NCBI GenBank assembly: GCA_035293565.1
Contig: DATGMP010000160.1
Location: forward strand, 62,001 to 126,000
Source: DATGMP01 sp035293565
GTDB taxonomy: Bacteria; Pseudomonadota; Alphaproteobacteria; BOG-932; Roseiterribacteraceae
Length of the DNA stretch: 64,000 nucleotides
Direction of reading: 5' to 3'
The position numbers were made by a program, and so were the translations under genes. Position 1 is the first letter of the stretch. Every line of letters begins with the position of its first letter. The notes under the pieces were generated by a model that saw nothing but the letters and a program-made list of their open reading frames with translations, made no database searches and was not told the origin of the DNA. Positions 26,001-36,748 of the stretch are shown here, in pieces.

Positions 26001-26602
26001 GATCTGAGCACCCCCTCGCGCCTCAACACGTCCAGAAGCGGTAGAAGCGGCAGTCCCAGAATGGTGAAATGATCACCGCGAATTTCACTGAAAAGCTGAA
26101 TCCCAAGCCCTTCGACCTGGTAGGCGCCAACCGACGAGAGCACCCGGTCGCCGGCGGCGTCGAGATAGGCGTCGATGAAGTCGGCCGAAAGCGAACGCAT
26201 CGTCAGCTCCGCCGTATCGATGCCTTCCCAGAGTATCTGCCCGTCGCGCACCGCGACCGCGGCCGAGATCAGCCTGTGAGTCCGCCCCGACAGGCGACGA
26301 AGATGTTCGGCCGCGCCGGCACGAGCGACCGGCTTGTCGAACCATTCGCCGTCGCATTCGAGCATCTGGTCGCCACCAATGACGATCCGCCCGCGATGCC
26401 GAGGCGCCACCGCGTCAACCTTCGCCCGAGCAAGCCTAGCAGCAGTCCTTTCAGCGGAAAGACCGGCGGAGTCGCGCTTCAGCGAGTCCTCGTCGACATC
26501 GGGCTTGTCGAGAATGGCGTTGATTCCAGCGGCTTCGAACATGGCGCGGCGGGAAGCGCTGCCGGAGGCCAGGACCACAAACTCTAGCGTGAGGCCGCTC
26601 AC
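25997..26602 (-). CDS. maf: Maf-family nucleotide pyrophosphatase
   Basis: From the GTG at 26602 (201 residues) the protein has the Maf signature VVLASGSASRRAMFEAAG, the catalytic Asp region VIGGDQMLEC, and GAYQVEGLGIQLFSEIRGDHFTILGLPLL. Maf proteins hydrolyse non-canonical or modified nucleoside triphosphates. The GTG overlaps the ppsR stop (GTGA). The annotation is firm at the family level; YhdE versus YceF type cannot be told with certainty. Confidence 0.92.
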   Translation of the reverse strand: MSGLTLEFVVLASGSASRRAMFEAAGINAILDKPDVDEDSLKRDSAGLSAERTAARLARAKVDAVAPRHRGRIVIGGDQMLECDGEWFDKPVARAGAAEHLRRLSGRTHRLISAAVAVRDGQILWEGIDTAELTMRSLSADFIDAYLDAAGDRVLSSVGAYQVEGLGIQLFSEIRGDHFTILGLPLLPLLDVLRREGVLRS

Positions 26603-27435
26603 GGTTTCGCGACGCCGCCGTCGACAACCTCGTTCCGGCGCGCCAGGATCTTGATGACCTCGGCCGCCGTCTCCTCGATCGAGCGGCGGGTCACGTCGAT
26701 GACCGGCCACCCCATCTTGGTGTAGAAGCGGCGGGCTTCGGCGACTTCGGCCCGAACTTCCTCGAGGTCTGCATATTTCGTCACCTCCGGCTGGTTCAGG
26801 GATCGGAGGCGATTGCGGCGAATCGAAGCCAGCCGCTCCGGGTCCTCGGTCAGCCCGACGATCAGCGGCGCGGCCGGGGAGGTCAGGATTTCCGGCAGCG
26901 GCGCATTCGGCACATACGGCACGTTCGCGGCCTTGATGCCCCGATTCGCCAAATAGATGCAGGTCGGGGTCTTCGACGTGCGCGAGACACCGACCAGGAT
27001 CACGTCGGCCGCGTCCAGCTTCCAGGGCGATTGGCCGTCATCCTGCGCCAGCGCATAGTCCATGGCGTCGAGCCGGCTGAAATACTCGGCGTTCATCGTG
27101 TGTTGCCGACCGGGCTGAGCCTTGCTTTCGAGGCCCAGATAGGCGGCAAGGCCGATCAAGATCGGATCGAGGATCGGGATACAGGGCAGCTGCATTCCTC
27201 GGCACGCATTTTCGAGCGTCGAGCGTAGATCCTTGTCGACCAACGTGAACAGCACGATTCCGGGATGGTCGCGGATGCCTTCGAGCGCGAGCGCGAGCTG
27301 GCGCTGGGTACGAACCAGATTCCAGAAATGCTCCAGCGGCCGGACGCCGTCGAATTGGGCAGCGCAAGCGCGCGCCGCGCTGATCACAGTCTCGCCGGTC
27401 GCATCCGAGACGAGATGCATATGAAATTCGCGCAA
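26599..27435 (-). CDS. ppsR: Pyruvate, phosphate dikinase / PEP synthase regulatory protein (DUF299)
   Basis: The product shows the DUF299 kinase/pyrophosphorylase motifs: FHMHLVSDATGETV, the P-loop-like VGVSRTSKTPTCIYLANRG and the C-terminal VIDVTRRSIEETAAEVIKI. These proteins phosphorylate and dephosphorylate PEP synthase or PPDK. I chose the TTG at 27435 (278 residues) because AGGGG lies 6 nt upstream and homologues begin near this point. ATG codons at 27420 and 27501 are alternatives. In Caulobacter the DUF299 gene borders the chromosomal origin on the side opposite hemE, as here. Confidence 0.93.
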   Translation of the reverse strand: MREFHMHLVSDATGETVISAARACAAQFDGVRPLEHFWNLVRTQRQLALALEGIRDHPGIVLFTLVDKDLRSTLENACRGMQLPCIPILDPILIGLAAYLGLESKAQPGRQHTMNAEYFSRLDAMDYALAQDDGQSPWKLDAADVILVGVSRTSKTPTCIYLANRGIKAANVPYVPNAPLPEILTSPAAPLIVGLTEDPERLASIRRNRLRSLNQPEVTKYADLEEVRAEVAEARRFYTKMGWPVIDVTRRSIEETAAEVIKILARRNEVVDGGVAKP

Positions 27436-27829
27436 CTGATGCCCCTGCTCCTGGGTCCGATCCAAGTGTTCGGGATGATTCTGTGGACGAAACCTTTCCA
27501 TCCCTAAAACATGGGAAAGCCATGCACGTTCGCACGAGTTTAGGCAACGATGTCTGCACCGGCTAAAGGATTTCGCGCGCCCCACCCGAGTCGGGTGAAT
27601 GAACGATCCTCAGGCAATCCATCCCCAGGATTCAGATCTTTCGGAAGGTCGGGATTTCTCGGTTTCACCAGCCTTATCAGACTAATCGTCCGCTCTTCGG
27701 ATGCGCCGTCCATCTGGGCAAAAATCGGTGGATGAACAACGCAAAACGGATAATCCCCAAGATCCACCCATATCCATCTTCCTCCAACGATTCTAAAACC
27801 AAGAATCTTTGTTTGAGGTCAATCCAAGA
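27436..27829. other. oriC: Putative chromosomal replication origin (oriC) between ppsR and hemE
   Basis: This 394-base gap carries no convincing gene. It is visibly richer in A/T than its surroundings, especially 27655-27700 and 27720-27829. It contains a cluster of sequences matching the DnaA box (TTATCCACA/TGATCCACA) at 7 of 9 positions: 27482-27490 (minus), 27604-27612, 27727-27735 (minus), 27751-27759 and 27760-27768. It separates the divergent ppsR and hemE, exactly the position of the Caulobacter-type origin. Genes on the two sides run mostly away from it. No perfect DnaA box is visible, so the call rests largely on gene order. Confidence 0.65.
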
Positions 27830-28870
27830 ATGAGCGTTATGAACGCGGCCAATAAGCCCTTTCTCGCGGCGCTCGGCGGCAAGAATATTAGACCGGCGCC
27901 GATCTGGCTGATGCGGCAGGCAGGCCGATACCTGCCGGAATATCGGGCGCTCAGAGAGAAGGCGCGGGACTTTCTCGATTTCTGCTTTACGCCCGAGCTC
28001 GCGATCGAGGCGACGGTTCAGCCGATCCGTCGCTACGGTTTGGACGCGGCGATTTTGTTTTCCGACATTCTGACCGTGCCTTGGGCGCTTGGGCAGAAGG
28101 TCGCATTCGTCGAGGGTGAGGGGCCGAAGCTCGAGCCGTTGCGGACTCCTGCCGATTTGGACCGGCTGCGGCATGAGGATGTGCCTGGGAAGCTTCAGCC
28201 GGTGTACGACACGGTTGCCGGCGTCGCGCAGCTCTTGCCGAAAGGCACGGCCTTAATCGGATTTGCCGGGGCGCCATGGACCGTCGCGGCCTATATGGTC
28301 GAGGGGAACGGCAGCCGCGATTTCGCGCAGGCGAAAGGCTGGGCAATGGCCGATCCTGATGGATTCGGTCGGCTGATCGCCGCGTTGGTCGATGCGACGG
28401 TGACGCATTTGGGCGCGCAGATTGCGGCTGGTGCAGAAGCGGTTCAGCTCTTCGACAGCTGGGCGGGCGTTCTGGGCGAGGCGGAGTTCCGCCGCTGGGT
28501 GATCCAGCCGACGCGAAGCATCGTCGACCGACTACAAAAAAGATATCCTGGAATCCGGATCATCGGCTTCCCGCGAGGCGCCGGGGGCATGCTGGGCCCC
28601 TATGCGCGGGAGGCGGGCGTGACCGTCGTCGGGCTGGACACGCAGGCGCCGCTCGACTGGGCGATTTCCCAGGTGCCCCGGTCAATGCCGCTGCAAGGCA
28701 ATCTCGATCCGGTCGCGCTGGTGACCGGCGGGCCGGTGCTTCGCGACCGAACCCGCGCGATCTTGGACGCGATGCAGGGCCGCCCTTTCGTGTTCAATCT
28801 CGGCCATGGGGTGCCTATGACCACGCCACCGGAGCATGTGGCCGAGCTGGTTCGGCTGGTCCGCGCCTGA
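27830..28870 (+). CDS. hemE: Uroporphyrinogen decarboxylase
   Basis: The 346-residue protein has the HemE signatures PIWLMRQAGRYLPEYRALR (catalytic Arg) and GFAGAPWTVAAYMVEG, and the C-terminal NLGHGVPMTTPPEHV. It decarboxylates uroporphyrinogen III to coproporphyrinogen III. I chose the ATG at 27830. A TTG at 27809 and an ATG at 27839 are alternatives. It is the first gene right of the putative origin and abuts hemH, so hemE-hemH-hemJ form one operon. Confidence 0.97.
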   Translation: MSVMNAANKPFLAALGGKNIRPAPIWLMRQAGRYLPEYRALREKARDFLDFCFTPELAIEATVQPIRRYGLDAAILFSDILTVPWALGQKVAFVEGEGPKLEPLRTPADLDRLRHEDVPGKLQPVYDTVAGVAQLLPKGTALIGFAGAPWTVAAYMVEGNGSRDFAQAKGWAMADPDGFGRLIAALVDATVTHLGAQIAAGAEAVQLFDSWAGVLGEAEFRRWVIQPTRSIVDRLQKRYPGIRIIGFPRGAGGMLGPYAREAGVTVVGLDTQAPLDWAISQVPRSMPLQGNLDPVALVTGGPVLRDRTRAILDAMQGRPFVFNLGHGVPMTTPPEHVAELVRLVRA

Positions 28871-29920
28871 ATGGCGAAGAAGCTTGCCGTCGTTTTGATG
28901 AATCTGGGCGGTCCGGAATCGCTTGAGACGGTGCGGCCCTTTCTTTTCAACCTGTTCAGCGACCCGGCGATCTTTCGGTTGCCGCAGCCTTTTCGGAGCT
29001 TGCTGGCCGCTTTGGTCGCAAAACGGCGCACGAAGGTCGCGGTCGAGATCTACCGCGCGATCGGCGGGAGCTCACCGCTGCTTACCAATACCGAGGCGCA
29101 AGCCCGGGCGGTGGAAGCTGAGCTTGCCGGAGACCGGGATGTTCGGGTGTTCGTCGCGATGCGCTATTGGCATCCTTTTACGATCGAGACCGTGCGCCAG
29201 GTTCAGGATTGGGGCGCCGACGAAGTGGTCCTGCTGCCGCTCTACCCGCAATTTTCAACCACGACGACCGCCTCGAGTCTGGCGGAGTGGGAGCGAGCGG
29301 CTTGGTTTTTGAGATTCGCCGTCCCGACGTCGAGCGTCTGCTGTTACCCGGAGGAGCCGGGTTTCATATCGGCCATGGCCGCCGGCATCGCACGCGAGCT
29401 GGACGAGGCGGAACGGCATGGAAGGCCTCGGCTCTTATTGTCGGCGCACGGCCTGCCGGAGCGCGTGGTGGCCGCCGGCGATCCCTATCGTTTCCAATGC
29501 ACGCTGACCGCGGCTGCGATCGTAAAAGCTTTGGGTCGCCCGGAGCTGGACTGGGTCCTCTGCTATCAAAGCCGTGTCGGGCCGATGAAATGGATCGGGC
29601 CTTCGACCGACAGCGAGGTGGCGAGGGCCGGCGGCGACCGGGTGCCGGTCGTGATCGCGCCGATCGCCTTTGTCTCGGAGCATTCCGAGACCCTGTTCGA
29701 GATCGAGATCGAGTATCGCAAGCAAGCGGCCGACGCCGGCGTGCCCTACTTCACGCGCGTTCCCGCGGTCGGCGCCGATCCCCGCTTCATAGCGGCGCTC
29801 GCGAGGCTGGTGAGGGCGGCTCTCGGTGCTCAGGCGAAGATTTTCTCCGGCTCGGACAGCCGGATTTGTCCGGCAAGTTGCAAGGCTTGTCTTCTGAAGT
29901 CAGCGGCGGGGACGGGTTGA
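28871..29920 (+). CDS. hemH: Ferrochelatase
   Basis: The 349-residue protein has VVLMNLGGPESLE at the N-terminus, the catalytic His in LLLSAHGLPERVV and the signature CYQSRVGPMKWIGPST, then the active-site loop with FVSEHSETLFEIEIEY. It inserts Fe2+ into protoporphyrin IX. The C-terminus ends with a Cys-rich tail (ICPASCKACL, a C-x3-C-x2-C pattern), which could hold part of an iron-sulfur cluster; [2Fe-2S] ferrochelatases are known, including in Caulobacter. It starts directly after the hemE stop. Confidence 0.96.
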   Translation: MAKKLAVVLMNLGGPESLETVRPFLFNLFSDPAIFRLPQPFRSLLAALVAKRRTKVAVEIYRAIGGSSPLLTNTEAQARAVEAELAGDRDVRVFVAMRYWHPFTIETVRQVQDWGADEVVLLPLYPQFSTTTTASSLAEWERAAWFLRFAVPTSSVCCYPEEPGFISAMAAGIARELDEAERHGRPRLLLSAHGLPERVVAAGDPYRFQCTLTAAAIVKALGRPELDWVLCYQSRVGPMKWIGPSTDSEVARAGGDRVPVVIAPIAFVSEHSETLFEIEIEYRKQAADAGVPYFTRVPAVGADPRFIAALARLVRAALGAQAKIFSGSDSRICPASCKACLLKSAAGTG

Positions 29921-30354
29921 TGAGCGGCTTATATACGTGGATCAAGGCACTGCACGTGATCTCGGTGATTGCCTGGATGGCCGCGATGTTCTATCTGCCG
30001 CGGCTCTTCGTTTACCATACGCAAGTGGCGCCGGGCTCGGAAGCGAGCGAGATGCTCAAGGTGATGGAGCGCAGACTGATGCGCGCCATCATGAACCCGG
30101 CGATGATCGCAACTTTGCTTTTCGGCCTCGCGATGCTGGCGATGAACCCGGCGCTGCTTCAGCAGGGCTGGCTGATCGTGAAGCTGCTGTTCGTGGCGAT
30201 ATTGTTCGGAATGCATCATGCCATGATCGGCTGGCGCAGGGCTTTTGAGCAGGACCGCAACCGACGGTCGGAGCGATTTTTCAGGATCGCGAACGAGGTG
30301 CCGACGGTCACCGTGATCGTCATCGTGATCATGGTCATCGTGCGTCCATTTTGA
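29920..30354 (+). CDS. hemJ: Protoporphyrinogen oxidase HemJ
   Basis: From the ATG at 29920, overlapping the hemH stop by 1 nt (TGATG), the 144-residue protein has four transmembrane helices and HemJ wording: WIKALHVISVIAWMAAMFYLPRLFVYH with the conserved His, and a C-terminal EVPTVTVIVIVIMVIVRPF. HemJ oxidises protoporphyrinogen IX to protoporphyrin IX, directly before ferrochelatase in the pathway. A much longer open frame upstream is the shadow of hemH and is not coding. Confidence 0.95.
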   Translation: MSGLYTWIKALHVISVIAWMAAMFYLPRLFVYHTQVAPGSEASEMLKVMERRLMRAIMNPAMIATLLFGLAMLAMNPALLQQGWLIVKLLFVAILFGMHHAMIGWRRAFEQDRNRRSERFFRIANEVPTVTVIVIVIMVIVRPF

Positions 30355-30440
30355 GCGCGCGAAAGTCACAACCAGACCCGCAGGGAATGGACTGGCTGCC
30401 CGTTGAGAGGGTGGAAGGAAACATCCCCCTTCCAGTTGCC

Positions 30441-30470
30441 TGCCCCGCCGCTAGACGGCGGGGCAATCTT
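30441..30470 (+). terminator. Intrinsic-terminator-like hairpin after hemJ
   Basis: TGCCCCGCCG (30441-30450) pairs perfectly with CGGCGGGGCA (30456-30465) across a CTAGA loop, followed by ATCTTT. The T-run is short. It lies about 90 nt after the hemJ stop and would separate the heme operon from rho. Confidence 0.6.
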
Positions 30471-30530
30471 TCAGACGGCAAGCCGCCCGTATTTCGTCGC
30501 GACAGAACGAATTGTGGCGGAATGGTGTCA

Positions 30531-30560
30531 TTGACAATATGTCACGCCCGCCCTAACTAT
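30531..30560 (+). promoter_or_regulatory. Sigma-70-like promoter for rho
   Basis: TTGACA at 30531-30536 is a perfect -35 hexamer. After 17 nt comes TAACTA (30554-30559), an acceptable -10; reading it as AACTAT would give 18 nt. The site lies between the hemJ terminator-like hairpin and rho, which is where a rho promoter is needed. Confidence 0.6.
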
Positions 30561-30710
30561 GGGGGCTAGAGCGGACCGTCGACGGATTCTGTAGAAAACG
30601 GACGTGTGCGCGGCGCCCCCAAACGGGTCGGCGCAATTTTCCTCCCTCCCTCCCCACGTTGTCGCCCGTATCAAGAAAAGGCGACCGTACCCACCCGATT
30701 TAAGGCACCG

Positions 30711-31973
30711 ATGGATCTCGCTGAATTAAAGAAGAAATCTCCCGCCGAGCTACTGGCGTTCGCGGAGGAGTTGCAGATTGAGAATGTAGGCTCGCTGCGC
30801 AAACAAGACATGCTGTTCGCCATCCTGAAGACGTTGGCGGAAAATGACGTCGCGATCTTCGGATCGGGCGTGCTCGAGGTCCTGCAAGACGGCTTCGGCT
30901 TTCTGAGGTCGCCCGAAGAGAACTATCTTGCGGGGCCGGACGACATCTATGTTTCGCCGAGCCAGGTGCGCCGCTTCGGTCTTCGCACAGGCGATACGGT
31001 TGAAGGCCAGATCCGGGCGCCGAAGGATGGAGAGCGCTATTTCGCGTTGCTCAAGGTCAATACGATCAATTTCCAGGATCCGGAGAATGTCCGCCACCGG
31101 ATCAATTTCGACAATCTGACGCCGCTGTACCCCGACCGGAAGATCACCCTCGAGATCGAGGGCGATCCCACTAAAAACAAAGACATGACGCTTCGCGTCA
31201 TCGATCTTGTCTCGCCCTTGGGGATGGGGCAGCGCGCCTTGATCGTCGCCCAGCCCCGCACCGGCAAGACGGTGATGCTGCAGAACATCGCCGCCGCGGT
31301 CGCGGCCAACCACCCGGACATCTATCTGATCGTGCTGCTGATCGACGAGCGGCCGGAAGAGGTGACGGACATGGCTCGCTCAGTGAAGGGCGAGGTTGTC
31401 TCCTCGACGTTCGATGAGCCGGCGTCACGCCACGTCCAGGTCGCCGAGATGGTGATCGAGAAAGCCAAGCGCCTCGTCGAGCACAAGCGCGACGTGGTCA
31501 TTCTGCTGGATTCGATCACCCGTCTGGCGCGGGCCTACAACACGGTCGTGCCGTCATCCGGCAAGGTGTTGACCGGCGGTGTCGACGCCAACGCGCTGCA
31601 GCGGCCGAAACGCTTCTTCGGCGCGGCACGAAACATCGAGCAGGGCGGAAGCCTCACGATTATCGCGACGGCGCTGATCGACACCGGCAGCCGCATGGAT
31701 GAAGTGATCTTCGAAGAGTTCAAAGGCACCGGCAATTCGGAAATCGTGCTCGACCGCAAGCTTTCCGACAAGCGCACTTTCCCAGCCATCGACATCTCCA
31801 AGTCGGGCACGCGCAAAGAGGAATTGCTGGTCGACCGCGCAACGCTCAGCAAGATGTGGGTGCTGCGACGCATCCTCAATCCGATGGGCACGGGGGATGC
31901 GATCGAGTTCGTGCTCGACAAGCTGAAGCACACGAAAAACAACTCCGATTTCTTCCAATCGATGAACCAATAG
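30711..31973 (+). CDS. rho: Transcription termination factor Rho
   Basis: From the ATG at 30711 (AAGG upstream) this 420-residue protein has the N-terminal Rho helical domain (MDLAELKKKSPAELLAFAEEL), a cold-shock-like RNA-binding domain (GFGFLRSPEENYLAGPDDIYVSPSQ), Walker A in QPRTGKTVML at about residue 180, Walker B VVILLDSITRLARAYN, and the Q-loop/R-loop region to the end. It is a hexameric RNA translocase that ends untranslated transcripts. No acidic or low-complexity insert, normal length. The in-frame extension upstream of the ATG is not conserved in character. Confidence 0.97.
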   Translation: MDLAELKKKSPAELLAFAEELQIENVGSLRKQDMLFAILKTLAENDVAIFGSGVLEVLQDGFGFLRSPEENYLAGPDDIYVSPSQVRRFGLRTGDTVEGQIRAPKDGERYFALLKVNTINFQDPENVRHRINFDNLTPLYPDRKITLEIEGDPTKNKDMTLRVIDLVSPLGMGQRALIVAQPRTGKTVMLQNIAAAVAANHPDIYLIVLLIDERPEEVTDMARSVKGEVVSSTFDEPASRHVQVAEMVIEKAKRLVEHKRDVVILLDSITRLARAYNTVVPSSGKVLTGGVDANALQRPKRFFGAARNIEQGGSLTIIATALIDTGSRMDEVIFEEFKGTGNSEIVLDRKLSDKRTFPAIDISKSGTRKEELLVDRATLSKMWVLRRILNPMGTGDAIEFVLDKLKHTKNNSDFFQSMNQ

Positions 31974-31996
31974 CCTTCATGGCCCTATAATCGGGC

Positions 31997-32845
31997 ATGG
32001 TGGCAAAACAGATAGCGGCGCTCCGGCAGGCGATCCTCGGTTGGATACGCCCTCCGGGCGTCTTCAGGTTCGACACGATTCTAGCGGCCAGGGCGGAGAT
32101 CCGGGCCGTTCTGGCTGAGCCCAGGCACGCCGATCCTTTGAGACTCGAGCGCTCGGGCTATCGCGTCTATTCGCAGTTCGATGAAGACGGGATCATTGCC
32201 GAGATCTTCCGCCGGATCGGCGAGACCGCGCGGACCTTCGTCGAGTTCGGGGCAGGCGACGGTTTCGAGAATTGCACGGCCTTTCTCCTGCTTCAGGGTT
32301 GGTCAGGCCTTTGGATCGAGGGCGATCCCCAGCGTGTGGAGACGATCAGATCCGCGCGTGCGCAGGAGATCACCGCCGGCAAGCTCAGCGTCCGCCAGGC
32401 GCTTGTCACGCCGGACAATATCGATTCGCTGATTGCGTCAGCCGGGTTCAAGGGCGAGATCGACCTGCTTTCGGTTGATATCGACGGCAACGACCATCAC
32501 GTGCTCGATCGCATCGAGATCGTGCGGCCGCGGGCCGTCGTCGTCGAATACAATGCGAAGTTTCCGCCGCCGGTCAAATGGGTGATGCCCCGCGACGATC
32601 GGCACGTTTGGGACGAGAGCGATCAATCCGGCGCTTCGCTCGCAGCCCTGCATGAGATGATGGCCGGCCGTGGCTATGCCCTGGTCGGCTGTTCGATCGC
32701 GGGGGTCAATGCCTTCTTCGTCCGCGAGGATTTGGCCGAAGGCAAGTTCGCCCAACCCTTCGATCCGGAGAATCATTATCAGCCGCCGCGCTATTATCTG
32801 GCGCCTGGCTTTTACGTCGGGCATCCCGCGCGCAAGCCGCGCTGA
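31997..32845 (+). CDS. FkbM-like SAM-dependent methyltransferase
   Basis: The 282-residue protein has the motif FVEFGAGDGFENCTAFLLLQGW followed by LWIEGDPQR, and later LLSVDIDGNDHHVLDRI, the order of SAM-binding motifs found in FkbM-type methyltransferases. The C-terminal third is aromatic-rich (PENHYQPPRYYLAPGFY). The substrate is unknown; relatives act on sugars or small metabolites. It lies 23 nt after rho and converges on the quinone oxidoreductase gene. Confidence 0.7.
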   Translation: MVAKQIAALRQAILGWIRPPGVFRFDTILAARAEIRAVLAEPRHADPLRLERSGYRVYSQFDEDGIIAEIFRRIGETARTFVEFGAGDGFENCTAFLLLQGWSGLWIEGDPQRVETIRSARAQEITAGKLSVRQALVTPDNIDSLIASAGFKGEIDLLSVDIDGNDHHVLDRIEIVRPRAVVVEYNAKFPPPVKWVMPRDDRHVWDESDQSGASLAALHEMMAGRGYALVGCSIAGVNAFFVREDLAEGKFAQPFDPENHYQPPRYYLAPGFYVGHPARKPR

Positions 32846-32852
32846 TCGATCC

Positions 32853-33839
32853 TCAAGGGATGAGGATCAGCGACCCGATTGCTTTCCGGCTTTCGAGCAC
32901 GCGATGCGCCGCGGCTGCGTCGGCGAGCGGGAAGCGCCCGGCGATCGTGGGCTTCACGACGCCGCGATGGATGACGTCGAAAAGTGAGGCTGCGCTCTCC
33001 ATCAGCTCCCGACGTGTCGCGATGTAATCCCAGAGTGCCGCGCGGGTTACGAAGAGCGATCCTCGGTCGTTGAGGGCCGAGAGCTCGATCGGCGGCGGCC
33101 TGCCCGACGCATTACCGCAGGATACCAGGAGCCCGCGCCGGGCCAACGAGTCGAGCGAGCCGGTGAAGGTCTCCTTGCCGATCGTGTCGTAAACGACCGG
33201 CACGCCCAGCCCGTCGGTGACCTCGCGCACCTTGGCGGGCCAGGCCGGATCGCCGGTGAGAAATACGTGCTCGGCGCCATTGGCCTGGGCGATCGGAAGC
33301 TTGTCGGCGCTGCCGACGGCGCCGATCACGTGAGCGCCGAGAAATCGCGCCCATTGGCACATGATCAGGCCGAGGCCGCCCGCGGCGGCATGCACCAGAA
33401 TCGTGTCGCCTTTCTTGACCGGATAGGCGCGCCGCAGAAGATATTCGGCCGTCATGCCGCGCAGGAGGAGCGAAGCGGCGGTCGCGTCCTCGATCCAGCT
33501 GGGTAGAGGGACGAGCCGATCCGCTGGATAGAGCCGCGCCTCGGCATAGGCGCCGATCGGCGGCCCGCTATAGGCGACCCGGTCTCCGACCTTGAAGCCT
33601 TCGACCCGCTCGCCGACGGCTTCGACCATTCCGGCGGCTTCGAAGCCGAGCGTGATCGGGAGCCTGTTCCCGTAGAGGCCGCTGCGATTGTAGATATCGG
33701 TGAAATTGACGCCGATTGCGGTTTGCTTCAGCCGCACCTGGCCCGGTCCGGGGTCGCCGATCTCGGCCTCCTCCAGCCGCATGACCTCGGGGCCGCCGGT
33801 CTCGTGAATGCGGATCAGTCGCGTGCGCATTGGGGTCAT
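32853..33839 (-). CDS. Quinone oxidoreductase (zinc-independent MDR family)
   Basis: From the ATG at 33839 the 328-residue protein is a medium-chain dehydrogenase/reductase without the catalytic zinc cysteines. It has GVNFTDIYNRSGLY, ILVHAAAGGLGLIMCQWARFLGA (NADPH-binding AAGGVG-like loop) and a C-terminal RFPLADAAAAHRVLESRKAIGSLIL. This is the Qor-type NADPH:quinone reductase group. Its ATG overlaps the dinB-like stop (ATGA). It is the last gene of the three-gene minus-strand block. Confidence 0.93.
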   Translation of the reverse strand: MTPMRTRLIRIHETGGPEVMRLEEAEIGDPGPGQVRLKQTAIGVNFTDIYNRSGLYGNRLPITLGFEAAGMVEAVGERVEGFKVGDRVAYSGPPIGAYAEARLYPADRLVPLPSWIEDATAASLLLRGMTAEYLLRRAYPVKKGDTILVHAAAGGLGLIMCQWARFLGAHVIGAVGSADKLPIAQANGAEHVFLTGDPAWPAKVREVTDGLGVPVVYDTIGKETFTGSLDSLARRGLLVSCGNASGRPPPIELSALNDRGSLFVTRAALWDYIATRRELMESAASLFDVIHRGVVKPTIAGRFPLADAAAAHRVLESRKAIGSLILIP

Positions 33840-34329
33840 CTTGCCGGCATCGCGGGCAGGTCGGTGATGCCGTAATCGACCCCCAGACGCGCGAGCTGAT
33901 CGGTCAGTTGGCCGCGATGGTGAGTCTGGTGGTTGAACATATGGACCACGAGTTGCCAGGCGGGGCGCTCGTAGCTCTGGCCGCTGATCCGTGAAACGTA
34001 ACGGAAGGGTGCCGCGAGCCAAGTATCGTTCAATTTTTCGGCCCAGCCGAGGATCCGGGCGTCGAGGGCACGCCGTGCGTCGCGGAGCGCATCGAAGTCC
34101 GCATAGAGCTCCTCGCGCGGCCCGAACGGAGCGGTTTCACCGGTCTCAAACCGCGTCATCCAGCCGATATCGCCGAAGATCAAGTGATTGAGCGTCCCGT
34201 GAATCGAGCCGAAGAAGGAATTGTCGGCCCGCTTCCGCAGGGAATCATCGATCCCGGCGCAGGCCGCCAGCAGCTGTTCGTTCTGCCAGCGCCCATACTC
34301 GGCCATCAGCGTACAATAGGCGCGACTGA

Positions 34330-34333
<4 letters not shown>
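33836..34333 (-). CDS. DinB-family protein
   Basis: The 165-residue four-helix protein has the DinB metal-binding His pattern: HLIFGDIGWMTRF in helix 2 and HMFNHQTHHRGQL in helix 4 (one plus two His). DinB/YfiT-type proteins are metal-dependent, often thiol-linked transferases or stress proteins; the actual reaction here is unknown. The ATG at 34333 overlaps the stop of the DUF255 gene (ATGA), so all three genes are coupled. Confidence 0.9.
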
Positions 34334-36357
<2,024 letters not shown>

Positions 36358-36466
36358 GCGATCCTTTAAAGGATGAGGTCCGGGCGCGGCGCGCCCGCGT
36401 TGCGCGGCGGCCATCCATTGGCTAGTGTCGCTGCGCGCCGCAATTTTAGGGCAACCCCCAGCCGAG

Positions 36467-36730
36467 ATGAAGGTTCACGTCGACATCGACTGTACGCCCG
36501 AGGAGGCGCGCGCCTTTTTCGGCCTGCCGGATGTGGGCCCGATGCAGGCCACGCTGATGAAGGAGGTCGAGGACCGGACGCTCGCCGCCATGAGGGCCGT
36601 CGATCCCGACACACTGCTCAAGACCTGGCTGCCCGCCTCGCTGCAGGGGCTGGAGCAGCTGCAGAAGATGTTCTGGAGTGCCGTCGCCGAGTCGACCCCT
36701 TCGAAGGGCACTGATAAGGACAAGCGTTGA
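36467..36730 (+). CDS. Small conserved protein (DUF6489-like)
   Basis: From the ATG at 36467 this is an 87-residue protein beginning MKVHVDIDCTPEEARAFFGL and containing PMQATLMKEVEDRTLAAM and LQGLEQLQKMFWSAV. I recognise it as the small alphaproteobacterial family annotated DUF6489, of unknown function. It is helical, without signal peptide or transmembrane segment. It precedes the 2Fe-2S protein gene by 18 nt, so they are probably co-transcribed. Confidence 0.75.
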   Translation: MKVHVDIDCTPEEARAFFGLPDVGPMQATLMKEVEDRTLAAMRAVDPDTLLKTWLPASLQGLEQLQKMFWSAVAESTPSKGTDKDKR

Positions 36731-36748
36731 ATCTGAAGGAGAATCCGA

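Larger units (their letters stand above)
30355..30710 (+). other. Intergenic region hemJ-rho (rho leader)
   Basis: This 356-base stretch has no ORF I can support. It holds an intrinsic-terminator-like hairpin after hemJ (30441-30465), a sigma-70-like promoter (30531-30559), and then a leader of roughly 140 nt to the rho ATG. A long leader is common for rho, which is autoregulated in other bacteria. Confidence 0.6.

Noticed and set aside
28960..30354. A 395-codon frame that includes hemJ
   Set aside because: Its first part is an out-of-frame shadow of hemH; hemJ begins at 29920, overlapping the hemH stop.
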